A DNA stretch of 64,000 nt from UBA4717 sp045580165 (GTDB taxonomy: Bacteria > Bacillota > Clostridia > Oscillospirales > CAG-272), in NCBI GenBank assembly GCA_045580165.1, contig JAZNNG010000059.1, positions 1 to 64,000 of the forward strand. Reading direction: 5' to 3'. The notes under the pieces are model-generated. The model made no database searches, was not told where the DNA came from, and saw only the letters and a program-made list of their open reading frames with translations. Below, one piece after another: positions 56,126 to 64,000 of the stretch. How positions within the stretch are numbered: the first letter of the stretch is position 1; the number at the start of each line of letters is the position of its first letter. A program made the translations under genes and the position numbers.

Positions 56126-58411
56126 ATGAAAGTGACCGACGAGGCGGTTTACGCCGGTGTATACGTTCTCGATCTGCCTCTGACGGCAGATAAAATATAC
56201 GACTACGCCTTACCGCACGAGCTGCGGGAAAGCGTAAGACCCGGCTCTGTCGTCAAGGTCCCTTTCTCAAAAGGAAACAGAAGTCGGCTCGCCGTTGTGG
56301 TACGGCTTGGCTCACATTGTGAATATAAAAACGTCAAGCCCGTGCTTGCGGTCGCAACCGACCGCATTTCTCTGAACGAGGAAATGCTCGGGCTATGCGC
56401 TTTTTTGAAGGAGCGCACCTTCTGCACCTTTACGGACGCAGTAAGATGCGTTGTCGGTCCCATTGACAAGATCGCCGCGGGAAAGCTTTCGGCGGTGCGC
56501 GAGTACTCGTACTTTATCACGGACGCGGGCAGGTCTGCCACGGTCAGAGGAAGTCTGAGACAAAAAATAGTCGCGGCTCTCGCAGAGCGCTCTCCTCTGT
56601 ATGAAAGAGAGCTTCGCGAAAAGCACGGTGCAAACGGCACGGTCTTAAAGAAGCTCACCGAGGACGGACTTATCACAAGGCTCGAAAACGAGCGCTTCAG
56701 GAACTCGTACGACCGAAAATTCGGCACACCTGAGCCAAACGTTTTAAGCGGCAGTCAACGGGCGGCATTCGAGGACGTAGCCTCTTTATTAAGACAAGAC
56801 AAGGCAAGCGCCGCGCTTCTGTACGGAGTTACGGGAAGCGGAAAGACCAGAGTCATAAAGGCGCTTATCGACGAGGCCGTAAAGCTCGGACGCTCGGTCA
56901 TAGTGCTCGTGCCCGAGATCTCACTTACTCCGCAGACGGTAGACCTGTTCTGCTCCTACTTTGGCAACAGAGTCGCCGTTCTTCACTCCTCCCTCTCCCC
57001 TGCCGAGCGCTTTGACGCAAGGCGCAGGATAGAAGCAGGCGAGGTCGACGTGGTTATCGGAACGAGAAGCGCGATATTCGCGCCGCTTAAGAATCTCGGT
57101 CTGATAGTTCTCGACGAGGAGCAGGAGCATACCTACAAATCGGATATGTCTCCAAAATATCACACCAAGGATATAGCAAGATTCCGCGCGGCTCATCACA
57201 AGGCGCTTATGCTTCTGTCCTCTGCCACTCCATCGTTTGAAAGCTTCCGCAAGGCAGACGTCGGAAAATACAAAATGGTGAAGCTCACCGAGCGTTACGG
57301 CAAGGCTACTCTGCCCGAGGTAATATTCGCAGACAGGCGGCTCGACTCCGCTGAGGGCAACACCTCGGTTATCGGAGGCGTGCTTGAGGGTGAGATACAG
57401 AAGACCCTCGACGCAGGTGAGCAGGCGATCATTTTCGTAAACAGACGAGGATACAACAACTTCGTTTCCTGCGTAATGTGCGGCGAGGTCATAACCTGCC
57501 CCAACTGCAGCGTTTCACTCACGCTGCACAAGCGCAAAAACAGTTCGGGCGGCACTCTTATGTGCCACTACTGCTCACACAGGATACCCCTTCCCGACAA
57601 ATGCCCCGTATGTCAGAGCAAGCACCTTAATTACAAGGGCTACGGCACTCAGCTTGCCGAAAAGGAGCTTTCGGAAAGGTTCCCGAAGGCGAGAATACTC
57701 CGAATGGACGCGGACACGGTCTCGGGTAAGACCGACACCGCCTCGGGAGAGGTGACCTTCAGGCACGAGCAGATACTCTCGGATTTCCGTGAGCACAAAT
57801 ACGACATTCTTATAGGAACCCAGATGGTCGCAAAGGGACACGATTTCCCGAACGTGACCCTCGTCGGTGTCGCAGACGCCGACGGCGCTCTTTACCTCGA
57901 CGATTACAGAGCGACCGAGCGCGCCTTCTCACTTCTGACTCAGGTCATCGGCAGAGCAGGCAGGGGGGATAAGCCCGGACGTGCGGTCATACAGACCTAT
58001 AATCCCGACAACGAGACCCTCGCGTATTCGGCAAAGCAGGACTACGAGGCGTTTTATAATAGCGCGATAAAGCTTCGCGAAAGGCTTGTTTTCCCACCGT
58101 TCTGCGACTTTGCCCTCGTTACTCTTTCGAGCGAGAGAGAAAACGAGCTTTTCAAGGCGGTCAACGAGTTTGACCTCCGTTTGCGAGAGCTTATCGGGCG
58201 CGGCGGCGAATACTCCGATATTGCCGCAACCGCATTCAGACCTATTGAGGCGCCCGTTTACAAGGTAAACAACGTCTACCGTATGCGCGTGGTCATAAAA
58301 TGCAGCTTCGGTAAACGCTTCCGTGAGATGATGTCGTCGCTGATATGCGAGTTTTCGCAAAAGTACACAGACGTGTTGTTCTCACCCGACATAAATCCAA
58401 CGAATATTTAG
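56126..58411 (+). CDS. priA: Primosomal protein N' (replication restart helicase)
   Basis: The 761-residue helicase restarts stalled replication forks. The N-terminal DNA-binding domain begins YAGVYVLDLPLTADKIYDYALP. Helicase motifs are GVTGSGKTRV (Walker A), VLDEEQEHTYKSD, SSATPS and IGRAGRGDKPG. Eight zinc-binding cysteines are seen in CVMCGEVITCPNCS and CHYCSHRIPLPDKCPVC. GGAGT precedes the ATG. Length is normal. The gene follows rpoZ by 69 bp and precedes def by 16 bp. Confidence 0.96.
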   Translation: MKVTDEAVYAGVYVLDLPLTADKIYDYALPHELRESVRPGSVVKVPFSKGNRSRLAVVVRLGSHCEYKNVKPVLAVATDRISLNEEMLGLCAFLKERTFCTFTDAVRCVVGPIDKIAAGKLSAVREYSYFITDAGRSATVRGSLRQKIVAALAERSPLYERELREKHGANGTVLKKLTEDGLITRLENERFRNSYDRKFGTPEPNVLSGSQRAAFEDVASLLRQDKASAALLYGVTGSGKTRVIKALIDEAVKLGRSVIVLVPEISLTPQTVDLFCSYFGNRVAVLHSSLSPAERFDARRRIEAGEVDVVIGTRSAIFAPLKNLGLIVLDEEQEHTYKSDMSPKYHTKDIARFRAAHHKALMLLSSATPSFESFRKADVGKYKMVKLTERYGKATLPEVIFADRRLDSAEGNTSVIGGVLEGEIQKTLDAGEQAIIFVNRRGYNNFVSCVMCGEVITCPNCSVSLTLHKRKNSSGGTLMCHYCSHRIPLPDKCPVCQSKHLNYKGYGTQLAEKELSERFPKARILRMDADTVSGKTDTASGEVTFRHEQILSDFREHKYDILIGTQMVAKGHDFPNVTLVGVADADGALYLDDYRATERAFSLLTQVIGRAGRGDKPGRAVIQTYNPDNETLAYSAKQDYEAFYNSAIKLRERLVFPPFCDFALVTLSSERENELFKAVNEFDLRLRELIGRGGEYSDIAATAFRPIEAPVYKVNNVYRMRVVIKCSFGKRFREMMSSLICEFSQKYTDVLFSPDINPTNI

Positions 58412-58427
58412 AAAGTCAGGTTAAAAT

Positions 58428-58895
58428 ATGGCTATACTCAACATACTAACAGAAGAAGACCCTACTCTGCGCCGCACGAGCCGCAAGGTAGACGAGATAA
58501 CCCCCAGAATAATCACTCTGCTTGACGATATGAAGGACACGCTTCACAAGGCAAACGGCTGCGGTCTCGCAGCGCCTCAGGTAGGCGTTCTCAGGCGCGT
58601 GGTTCTGGTCGAGGTCGAGGAGGGAAAGCTTATCGAGCTTATAAACCCCGAGATAATCAAGGCAAGCGGTAAGCAGAACGAGATCGAGGGTTGTCTGTCG
58701 CTCCCTCACAAGTGGGGCGTCACAGACCGTCCGATGAAGGTCACGGTAAAGGCACTTGACAGAAACGGCAAGCCGTTTACGGTTACGGGAGAGGGGCTTT
58801 TAGCCCGTGCGTTCTGTCACGAAATAGACCATCTCGACGGCAAGCTCTTTACGGACAACGTAATTGAAATGGTCGACGAGAGCGAGCTTCAGTAA
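58428..58895 (+). CDS. def: Peptide deformylase
   Basis: This 155-residue metalloenzyme removes the formyl group from new proteins. The three motifs are complete: GCGLAAPQVG, EGCLSLP (metal-binding Cys) and FCHEIDHLDG (metal-binding histidines and catalytic Glu). AAAGTCAGG precedes the ATG. It is followed by fmt after 19 bp, as usual. Confidence 0.96.
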   Translation: MAILNILTEEDPTLRRTSRKVDEITPRIITLLDDMKDTLHKANGCGLAAPQVGVLRRVVLVEVEEGKLIELINPEIIKASGKQNEIEGCLSLPHKWGVTDRPMKVTVKALDRNGKPFTVTGEGLLARAFCHEIDHLDGKLFTDNVIEMVDESELQ

Positions 58896-58914
58896 GCATT
58901 TAAGGAAAAACAAT

Positions 58915-59865
58915 ATGAGAATACTTTTTATGGGCACTCCCGAGTTTGCCGCAGAGGTGCTTGACGAAATAAACAACGGCAAAAATGAAATTATCGGCGT
59001 TCTCACTCAGCCCGACAAGCCGAGAGGCCGCGGCTACGAGCTTTCACAGTCTGCGGTAAAAAGGTACGCGCTTGAAAAGGACATCGACGTGTATCAGCCC
59101 GAAGCTCTTAAGGACAGAGCGTTTGAGGATGAGCTCAATCGTCTCGACCCCGAGCTTATCGTGGTTGCCGCTTACGGAAAAATACTCCCCTCGTACGTCC
59201 TTGACTACCCGAAGCACGGTTGTATAAACGTACACGGCTCCATTCTCCCGAAGTACAGAGGTGCCGCACCCATTCAGCGCGCTATCATCGACGGCGAAAT
59301 GCTCACGGGTATCACCATTATGAAAATGGAGGCGGGACTTGATACGGGCGATATGATGCTCAAGGAGACCTGCACCATTGAGGAAAACGATAATTTCGAA
59401 ACGGTTTACGACAAGCTCGTCGTATGCTCAAGACGCGGTATCACTCGCGCCATAGAGCTTATCGAAAAGGGCGAGGCGGTATACGAAAAGCAGGACGATG
59501 CCCTTGCCACCTACGCGGAGAAGATAAACAAGGAGGACTGCCTCATTGACTTCAATGCTTCGGCAAAAGAGGTCCACGACCGCGTACGCGGTCTTTCCCC
59601 CTTTCCTCTCGCGTTCACGTATCTCGACTCAAGGCTTCTTAAAATCACCGCGTCGGTGATAGTCAAGCGCGACGGAGAAAATCCCGATGAGCTTGTCGGC
59701 AGAGTCGTTGACACGGATATCAAAAATTCACTTATCACGGTTGCCTGCAAAACGGGGCTTGTCGGCTTTACCGCCGTTCTGCCCGAGGGAAAGAAGCGTA
59801 TGAGCGCAGGCGAGTTCCTTCGCGGAAAGGCTATACCAAAGGACACCCTGCTCGGCACCGTGTAA
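58915..59865 (+). CDS. fmt: Methionyl-tRNA formyltransferase
   Basis: This 316-residue enzyme formylates initiator Met-tRNA. It begins MRILFMGTPEFAAEVLDEI. VLTQPDKPRGRG, the catalytic motif CINVHGSILPKYRGAAPIQ and GITIMKMEAGLDTGDM are complete, and a C-terminal OB-like domain follows. ATG 58915 has AAGGA upstream; an ORF extending further back into def is rejected. The order def-fmt is kept. Confidence 0.96.
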   Translation: MRILFMGTPEFAAEVLDEINNGKNEIIGVLTQPDKPRGRGYELSQSAVKRYALEKDIDVYQPEALKDRAFEDELNRLDPELIVVAAYGKILPSYVLDYPKHGCINVHGSILPKYRGAAPIQRAIIDGEMLTGITIMKMEAGLDTGDMMLKETCTIEENDNFETVYDKLVVCSRRGITRAIELIEKGEAVYEKQDDALATYAEKINKEDCLIDFNASAKEVHDRVRGLSPFPLAFTYLDSRLLKITASVIVKRDGENPDELVGRVVDTDIKNSLITVACKTGLVGFTAVLPEGKKRMSAGEFLRGKAIPKDTLLGTV

Positions 59866-59889
59866 CAAGCTTTCATATCGGAGGTTTTT

Positions 59890-60585
59890 ATGCCAATATA
59901 CTACGGCTTCGATCTAACCTATCTCGTGCTCGTGCTGCCTGCAGTCATATTCGCACTCTGGGCGCAAAGCAACGTAAACGGCACGTTTAACAAATACAGT
60001 AAAGTTACCGTTCCCGGTATGACGGGCTACGACAGCGCGAGAGCTATTCTCGACGCAAACGGACTCGGGCACGTCAAAATAGAAAGGATCTCGGGAAATC
60101 TCACCGACCACTTCGACCCGAGAAGCAACGTTATCAGACTCTCGGATTCGGTCTACGGCGTAAGCTCTGCCGCAGCGGTGGGCGTTGCAGCGCACGAGGC
60201 GGGACACGCAGTGCAGTATGCGCTCAAATACGCGCCTATGAAATGGAGAGCCGCGATAATCCCGATAACCAACATCGGCTCAAATCTGGCGATGCCTCTC
60301 GTGCTTCTCGGAATTCTCTTTTCCTACCCAGCGCTCGCATACGTCGGCGTTGGAGCGTTCGGGCTTTCCACACTGTTCCAGCTCATAACCCTCCCCGTTG
60401 AGTTCAATGCAAGCGGACGCGCTATGGAAGCGCTTAAGTCAAGCGGCAGACTCAACTCAGAGGAAATATCCGCATCGGGCAAGGTGCTTCGTGCGGCGGC
60501 GCTCACATACGTTGCGGCGCTTGCCGTGTCGCTTGCAAACCTGCTCAGACTCATTTCGGTCGTTAACCGTTCAAGAAGACGCTAA
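59890..60585 (+). CDS. Membrane zinc metallopeptidase (YugP-like, PF04298)
   Basis: The 231-residue membrane protein has an N-terminal helix (about 10-25). The GMTGYDSARAILDANGL segment is typical of the family, and AAHEAGHAVQYA is the zinc motif HEAGH at about residues 102-106. Two further helices follow (about 125-165) and a C-terminal helix lies near residues 205-222. The metallopeptidase is presumed active; its substrate is not known. CGGAGG precedes the ATG. It often sits in this cluster between fmt and rsmB in Clostridia. Confidence 0.9.
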   Translation: MPIYYGFDLTYLVLVLPAVIFALWAQSNVNGTFNKYSKVTVPGMTGYDSARAILDANGLGHVKIERISGNLTDHFDPRSNVIRLSDSVYGVSSAAAVGVAAHEAGHAVQYALKYAPMKWRAAIIPITNIGSNLAMPLVLLGILFSYPALAYVGVGAFGLSTLFQLITLPVEFNASGRAMEALKSSGRLNSEEISASGKVLRAAALTYVAALAVSLANLLRLISVVNRSRRR

Positions 60586-60602
60586 ATTTTGGAGGTATCG
60601 GC

Positions 60603-61991
60603 TTGTTTGGCGCAAGAGAAGCCGCCTTTCGATCACTCGAAAGGTGCGAAAGACAGAAAAAATATTCAAGCCTCGAAATAGATTCGGCGATAAAAAAGTT
60701 CTCTCTTGAGGGCGCGGAGAAGAATCTGTACGTTAGCCTGGTATACGGTGTAACCGAGAGACTTTTGACTCTCGACTTCATAATCGGCGCGCTTTCATCA
60801 AGAGGTATTGATAAAACCGATCCTGCGGTGCTTTTGCCTCTCAGGCTCGGGCTTTATCAGATAATATTTATGGATAAGATTCCGCCGAGCGCGGCAGTCG
60901 ACACCAGCGTCGAGCTTACCAAGAAATTTTCAAACCGCGCGGCGGCAAACTACACAAACGCGATACTCAGAAGCTTTCTCCGAGCAGTCGGAGAGGCGCG
61001 CGGACTTGACGAGGTGCTAAAAGCCGAGCCGTTTGCAAAAAAGCTTAATACGCTCGGTGAATTTGAAAGAATATCGATCAGGTATTCCTATCCCACGTGG
61101 CTTTGCAGACACTTTGCGGAAAACTACGGCAAGGACGACGCGCGCCTTATACTCTCTGCCCTCAACGGCAAGGGCAGGCTTACTCTGCGCGTGAACACGC
61201 TTAAAATTTCACGCGACGAGCTTATAAAGAAGCTTGACTCACGCGGTGTTGAAGCAAAGAAGACCGAGCTTTCGCCGTTTGGCGTCGATATTATCGGCTC
61301 AAGCGCGGCGGCGCTATCCGACCTCATTGACGCAGGTGAAATATTCGTTCAGGACGAGGCGTCGCAAATAGCCGTGTGTGCGCTTGGTGCGATGCCCGAC
61401 GACCTTATGCTCGACTCCTGCGCGTGCCCGGGGGGCAAAAGCTTTTCGTCGGCGATACTTATGGAAAACCGCGGAAAAATTGTTTCCTGCGACCTGCACA
61501 AGAGCAAGCTATCGCTTATAGAGCGCGGAGCCGCAAGGCTCGGTATCGACGTAATAGAAACCGCCGAGGCTGACTCCTCAAAGAAAAGCGAGTATATTCA
61601 CAAGACTTTTCCGGGCGGCGCCGACAAAATACTTTGCGACGTTCCCTGCTCGGGACTCGGTGTCATTGCGAAAAAGCCCGAGATACGTTACAAAAACGAG
61701 GAAGATATCAGACGTCTTCCCGATATACAGCTTAAAATACTTAAAAACTGCGCCTCGTACTTAAAGCGCGGCGGAGTGTTAGTCTATTCCACCTGCACAC
61801 TTAATCCCGATGAAAACGAGAATAACGTGCGTAATTTTTTAGAGGAGTTTTCCGAGTTTTCGCCCTGCGATTTTGAGCTTCGCTCAGAGTCGGGAGCTTC
61901 CCTTAAAAGCGCAGACGGAATGTTAACGCTTTTTCCGCATATAAATAAAACAGACGGATTTTTCATCGCAAAAATGGTAAAGTCCCGATAA
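60603..61991 (+). CDS. rsmB: 16S rRNA (cytosine(967)-C(5))-methyltransferase
   Basis: This 462-residue enzyme makes m5C967 in 16S rRNA. An N-terminal NusB-like domain (to about 140: REAAFRSLERCE ... VDTSVELTKKFSNRAAANYTNAILRSF) precedes the Rossmann methyltransferase. DSCACPGGKSFSSAIL binds SAM, DVPCSGLGVIAKKPEIRY holds a catalytic Cys and STCTLNPDENENNV the second. The start is a TTG at 60603 with GGAGG seven bases upstream; no ATG is near. Confidence 0.93.
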   Translation: MFGAREAAFRSLERCERQKKYSSLEIDSAIKKFSLEGAEKNLYVSLVYGVTERLLTLDFIIGALSSRGIDKTDPAVLLPLRLGLYQIIFMDKIPPSAAVDTSVELTKKFSNRAAANYTNAILRSFLRAVGEARGLDEVLKAEPFAKKLNTLGEFERISIRYSYPTWLCRHFAENYGKDDARLILSALNGKGRLTLRVNTLKISRDELIKKLDSRGVEAKKTELSPFGVDIIGSSAAALSDLIDAGEIFVQDEASQIAVCALGAMPDDLMLDSCACPGGKSFSSAILMENRGKIVSCDLHKSKLSLIERGAARLGIDVIETAEADSSKKSEYIHKTFPGGADKILCDVPCSGLGVIAKKPEIRYKNEEDIRRLPDIQLKILKNCASYLKRGGVLVYSTCTLNPDENENNVRNFLEEFSEFSPCDFELRSESGASLKSADGMLTLFPHINKTDGFFIAKMVKSR

Positions 61992-62013
61992 GGACGATCG
62001 AAAGGCATTTTCA

Positions 62014-63105
62014 ATGATTACAGATACTCTGAGACCCGACCTTATGTCGATGGAGCTTGCAGAGCTAACCGAATATCTCTCGCGAGAATTCTCGCTTCCT
62101 CGCTTCAGAGCAAAGCAGGTCTTTGAGTGGCTGACTCGAGGTCGCGGCTTCGACGAGATGACGAATCTCCCGAAGGACCTGCGCGAAAGGCTCAAAAACG
62201 AGACCTTCTGCTCACTCGTCGAGATCGAAGAAAAGTACGTGTCGAAAATAGACGGTACTGTGAAATATCTTTTTAAGCTTCACGACGGAAGCTTTATCGA
62301 AAGCGTGGTAATGGGCTACAATCACGGCAACACCATCTGCATCTCAAGCGAGGTGGGCTGTAATATGGGCTGCAAATTCTGCGCCTCCACCATCGGCGGT
62401 ATGTCGAGAAGGCTCTTGCCGGGCGAAATGCTCGCCCAGGTGGCACGGGCAAATGCCGACGGCGCTGACATATCAAACATTGTTATGATGGGCATCGGTG
62501 AGCCGCTTGACAACTACGACAACGTGATGGCGTTTTTAAAGCTTGTCACAAGCCCCGACGGTCTTTGCATCGGTGCAAGGCACATATCAATATCCACCTG
62601 CGGTCTTGCGGATAAAATTCTAAAGCTTGCCGACGAGGAGCTCGGAATCACCCTCTCTATATCGCTTCACGCGTCCGACGACGAAACACGCTCGTCCATA
62701 ATGCCGATAAACAAAAAATACAATATCGAAGCCCTGCTCACTGCCTGCAAGGAATATTTCATAAAAACGGGCAGGCGCATCTCCTTTGAATACACCCTTA
62801 TTGCAGGCAAAAACGACTCACTCGCGCAGGCGGACAAGCTCTGCGACCTGTTCTACAAATACTTCACGGTCGACTCGCGTCTACTGCCGCTTCACGTAAA
62901 CCTCATACCCGTAAACGTGGTGGAGGAAACCGGCTTTTCGTCAAGCTCAAGGCTTGCGGTAAAGGCCTTTACAGACGCACTTTTAAAAAGAAAAATTAAT
63001 GCTACCGTCAGACGCAAGCTGGGTCCCGATATTGACGCGTCCTGCGGTCAGCTCCGTAAGCGCCGCGAGGACAACGCGGCAAAATCTCCCGAAAGAAAGG
63101 AATGA
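62014..63105 (+). CDS. rlmN: Dual-specificity 23S rRNA/tRNA m2A methyltransferase (radical SAM)
   Basis: This 363-residue enzyme adds a methyl group to C2 of A2503 in 23S rRNA and A37 in some tRNAs. The cluster motif is SSEVGCNMGCKFCASTIGG (CxxxCxxC). MMGIGEPLDNYDNV and STCGL match the family, and the catalytic C-terminal Cys is within SCGQLRKR. The N-terminal helical domain (PRFRAKQVFEWLTRGRGFDEM) is present. Its stop overlaps the start region of the phosphatase gene. Confidence 0.96.
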   Translation: MITDTLRPDLMSMELAELTEYLSREFSLPRFRAKQVFEWLTRGRGFDEMTNLPKDLRERLKNETFCSLVEIEEKYVSKIDGTVKYLFKLHDGSFIESVVMGYNHGNTICISSEVGCNMGCKFCASTIGGMSRRLLPGEMLAQVARANADGADISNIVMMGIGEPLDNYDNVMAFLKLVTSPDGLCIGARHISISTCGLADKILKLADEELGITLSISLHASDDETRSSIMPINKKYNIEALLTACKEYFIKTGRRISFEYTLIAGKNDSLAQADKLCDLFYKYFTVDSRLLPLHVNLIPVNVVEETGFSSSSRLAVKAFTDALLKRKINATVRRKLGPDIDASCGQLRKRREDNAAKSPERKE

Positions 63106-63110
63106 TGAAT

Positions 63111-63890
63111 ATGTTTTATTCCGGAAAAACAGATATAGGAAGGGTAAGAAGCACAAACCAGGACAGCTTTGCGGTAAGGACCTACGAAAACGGTATGCTC
63201 GTCGCGGTAGTATGCGACGGCATGGGCGGTGTTCAGGGCGGTAACGTCGCAAGCGAGACCGCGGTTGAATTCTTCTTCAAGAGCCTTGAAAGCAAAAATA
63301 TCATAAACTTTGACGACGGAGAAAAAATTCCCACCAATGCTATAACCGCCGCGCTCGGTCAAGCGGTAACCGATGCGAATACCGCAGTCTACAAGAAAGC
63401 AACGTCAGATAAGGAGCTTTCGGGAATGGGAACCACCCTCACCGCTTGCGTTATAGTCGGAAACAGACTTGTCGCCACAAACGTAGGCGACAGCCGCTTG
63501 TATATCGACGCGGGCAGAAAGCTTACACAGATAACTCAGGACCACTCGTACGTGCAATTTCTCGTAGACGTCGGCGACATTACGCCCGAGGAAGCAAAGA
63601 CCCATCCCTACCGTAACAGAATAACCCGCGCTATCGGAATACAACCCGACGTTGATTGCGATATTTTCACGGAGGAGCTCGATAAGTATCAGAATCCGAA
63701 GATATTACTTTGCTCCGACGGTCTTTGCGGTCAGGTCGAGGACTCAGTCATGCACAAAAGCATAACTCTTGCGCGCCGCCGCAATGAGGACGACGCTGCA
63801 AGGCTTGACAGAGCCTGCTCTACTCTTATAGACAAGGCTCTCGCAAGCGGAGGCCCCGACAATATAACCGCCATCCTTATTTCGGTGTAG
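63111..63890 (+). CDS. PP2C-family protein phosphatase (Stp/PrpC)
   Basis: The product is 259 residues from ATG 63111, favoured by AAAGGA spacing; ATGs at 63102 and 63105 are alternatives. Catalytic-metal motifs are TDIGRVRSTNQDSF, VVCDGMGGVQGG, GMGTTLTACVI, NVGDSRLYI, DHSYVQFLV and LCSDGL, with GGPDNITAILI at the end. It dephosphorylates serine and threonine, usually opposing PrkC, whose gene follows 56 bp later. Confidence 0.94.
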   Translation: MFYSGKTDIGRVRSTNQDSFAVRTYENGMLVAVVCDGMGGVQGGNVASETAVEFFFKSLESKNIINFDDGEKIPTNAITAALGQAVTDANTAVYKKATSDKELSGMGTTLTACVIVGNRLVATNVGDSRLYIDAGRKLTQITQDHSYVQFLVDVGDITPEEAKTHPYRNRITRAIGIQPDVDCDIFTEELDKYQNPKILLCSDGLCGQVEDSVMHKSITLARRRNEDDAARLDRACSTLIDKALASGGPDNITAILISV

Positions 63891-63946
63891 AGGATCGGGT
63901 AACGTAAAAGGCTACATAGAAAATCAAGGATGTAATGGAGTTTAAC

Positions 63947-64000
63947 ATGGATATATTTGAAAAATACGTCGGTCAGATATTTGACCATAGATATAAGATA
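63947..64000 (+). CDS. prkC: Serine/threonine protein kinase PrkC, 5' fragment
   Basis: The ATG at 63947, with GGAG upstream, opens MDIFEKYVGQIFDHRYKI, cut by the window end after 18 codons. The context (rlmN, PP2C phosphatase, then this) and the start typical of PrkC N termini (GQ-x-DRYxI) support the call. The kinase motifs lie beyond the window. Confidence 0.75.
   Translation, partial: MDIFEKYVGQIFDHRYKI

Noticed and set aside
1..64000. tRNA or rRNA genes
   Set aside because: No cloverleaf-like sequence with the T-arm GTTCRA pattern and CCA end, and no rRNA sequence, was recognised; a dedicated search was not possible.

Overview
The window looks like a chromosomal piece of an anaerobic, spore-forming Clostridia bacterium, most likely a gut or rumen Oscillospiraceae/Ruminococcaceae-type organism. 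Support comes from the spoVAC/spoVAD/spoVAE spore genes, an oxygen-sensitive class III ribonucleotide reductase (nrdD/nrdG), a Rex-type operator, an rpsF-ssb-rpsR operon, a dockerin-bearing esterase, GH36 and branching-enzyme genes, and the Firmicutes cluster yicC-remA-rpoZ-priA-def-fmt-rsmB-rlmN-stp-prkC. No rRNA, tRNA, CRISPR array, integrase, transposase or phage gene was seen. The genus assignment is inference.

Layout. 1-8.3 kb: gapA under a Rex-like operator, an SGNH esterase pair, a spacer with two 110-bp repeats, the rpsF-ssb-rpsR operon, a methyltransferase, and a three-gene operon with an M50 intramembrane protease. 8.3-18 kb: alpha-galactosidase, pyridoxamine kinase, flavin reductase-like protein, a DUF5722-type surface protein, an aminotransferase, and a stand-alone trpB behind a tryptophan T-box. 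17.8-26 kb: a 27-residue membrane peptide divergent from an XRE regulator, uvrBA, an AT-rich insert and pncB. 26-33.5 kb: nrdG-nrdD-trxB with NrdR boxes, a pyrophosphatase-like protein, azlCD plus a PqqD-like gene, and an RluA synthase. 33.5-47.6 kb: an extracellular cluster (two SGNH hydrolases, one with an internal dockerin; a lipoprotein; a remnant of a further SGNH gene), an ABC exporter, a branching enzyme, a lipase-like protein and two polysaccharide deacetylases. 47.7-51.6 kb: the spoVA genes split by AT-rich DNA. 52-64 kb: a lipoprotein/cysteine desulfurase operon, then the yicC-to-prkC housekeeping run, cut by the window end inside prkC.

Three themes stand out. First, two AT-rich insertions sit directly behind conserved genes (pncB and spoVAC), and each is bounded by a second, diverged copy of that gene's 3' end. 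Second, the gene inside the pncB insertion and the ABC exporter share one promoter architecture: two 9-bp direct repeats (CAACGAATA) 21 bp apart, exactly 11 bp upstream of a -35 hexamer with a 17-bp spacer. This suggests an unrecognised regulon, possibly under a LytTR-type activator. Third, the class III RNR locus looks redox self-contained: NrdD carries a C-terminal thioredoxin-fold domain, a thioredoxin reductase follows, and paired NrdR boxes overlap the promoter.

All calls come from reading the sequence and family knowledge. No database search or folding program was run, so remote families, operators and RNA structures are proposals. Several starts were moved to the codon with the best ribosome-binding site.
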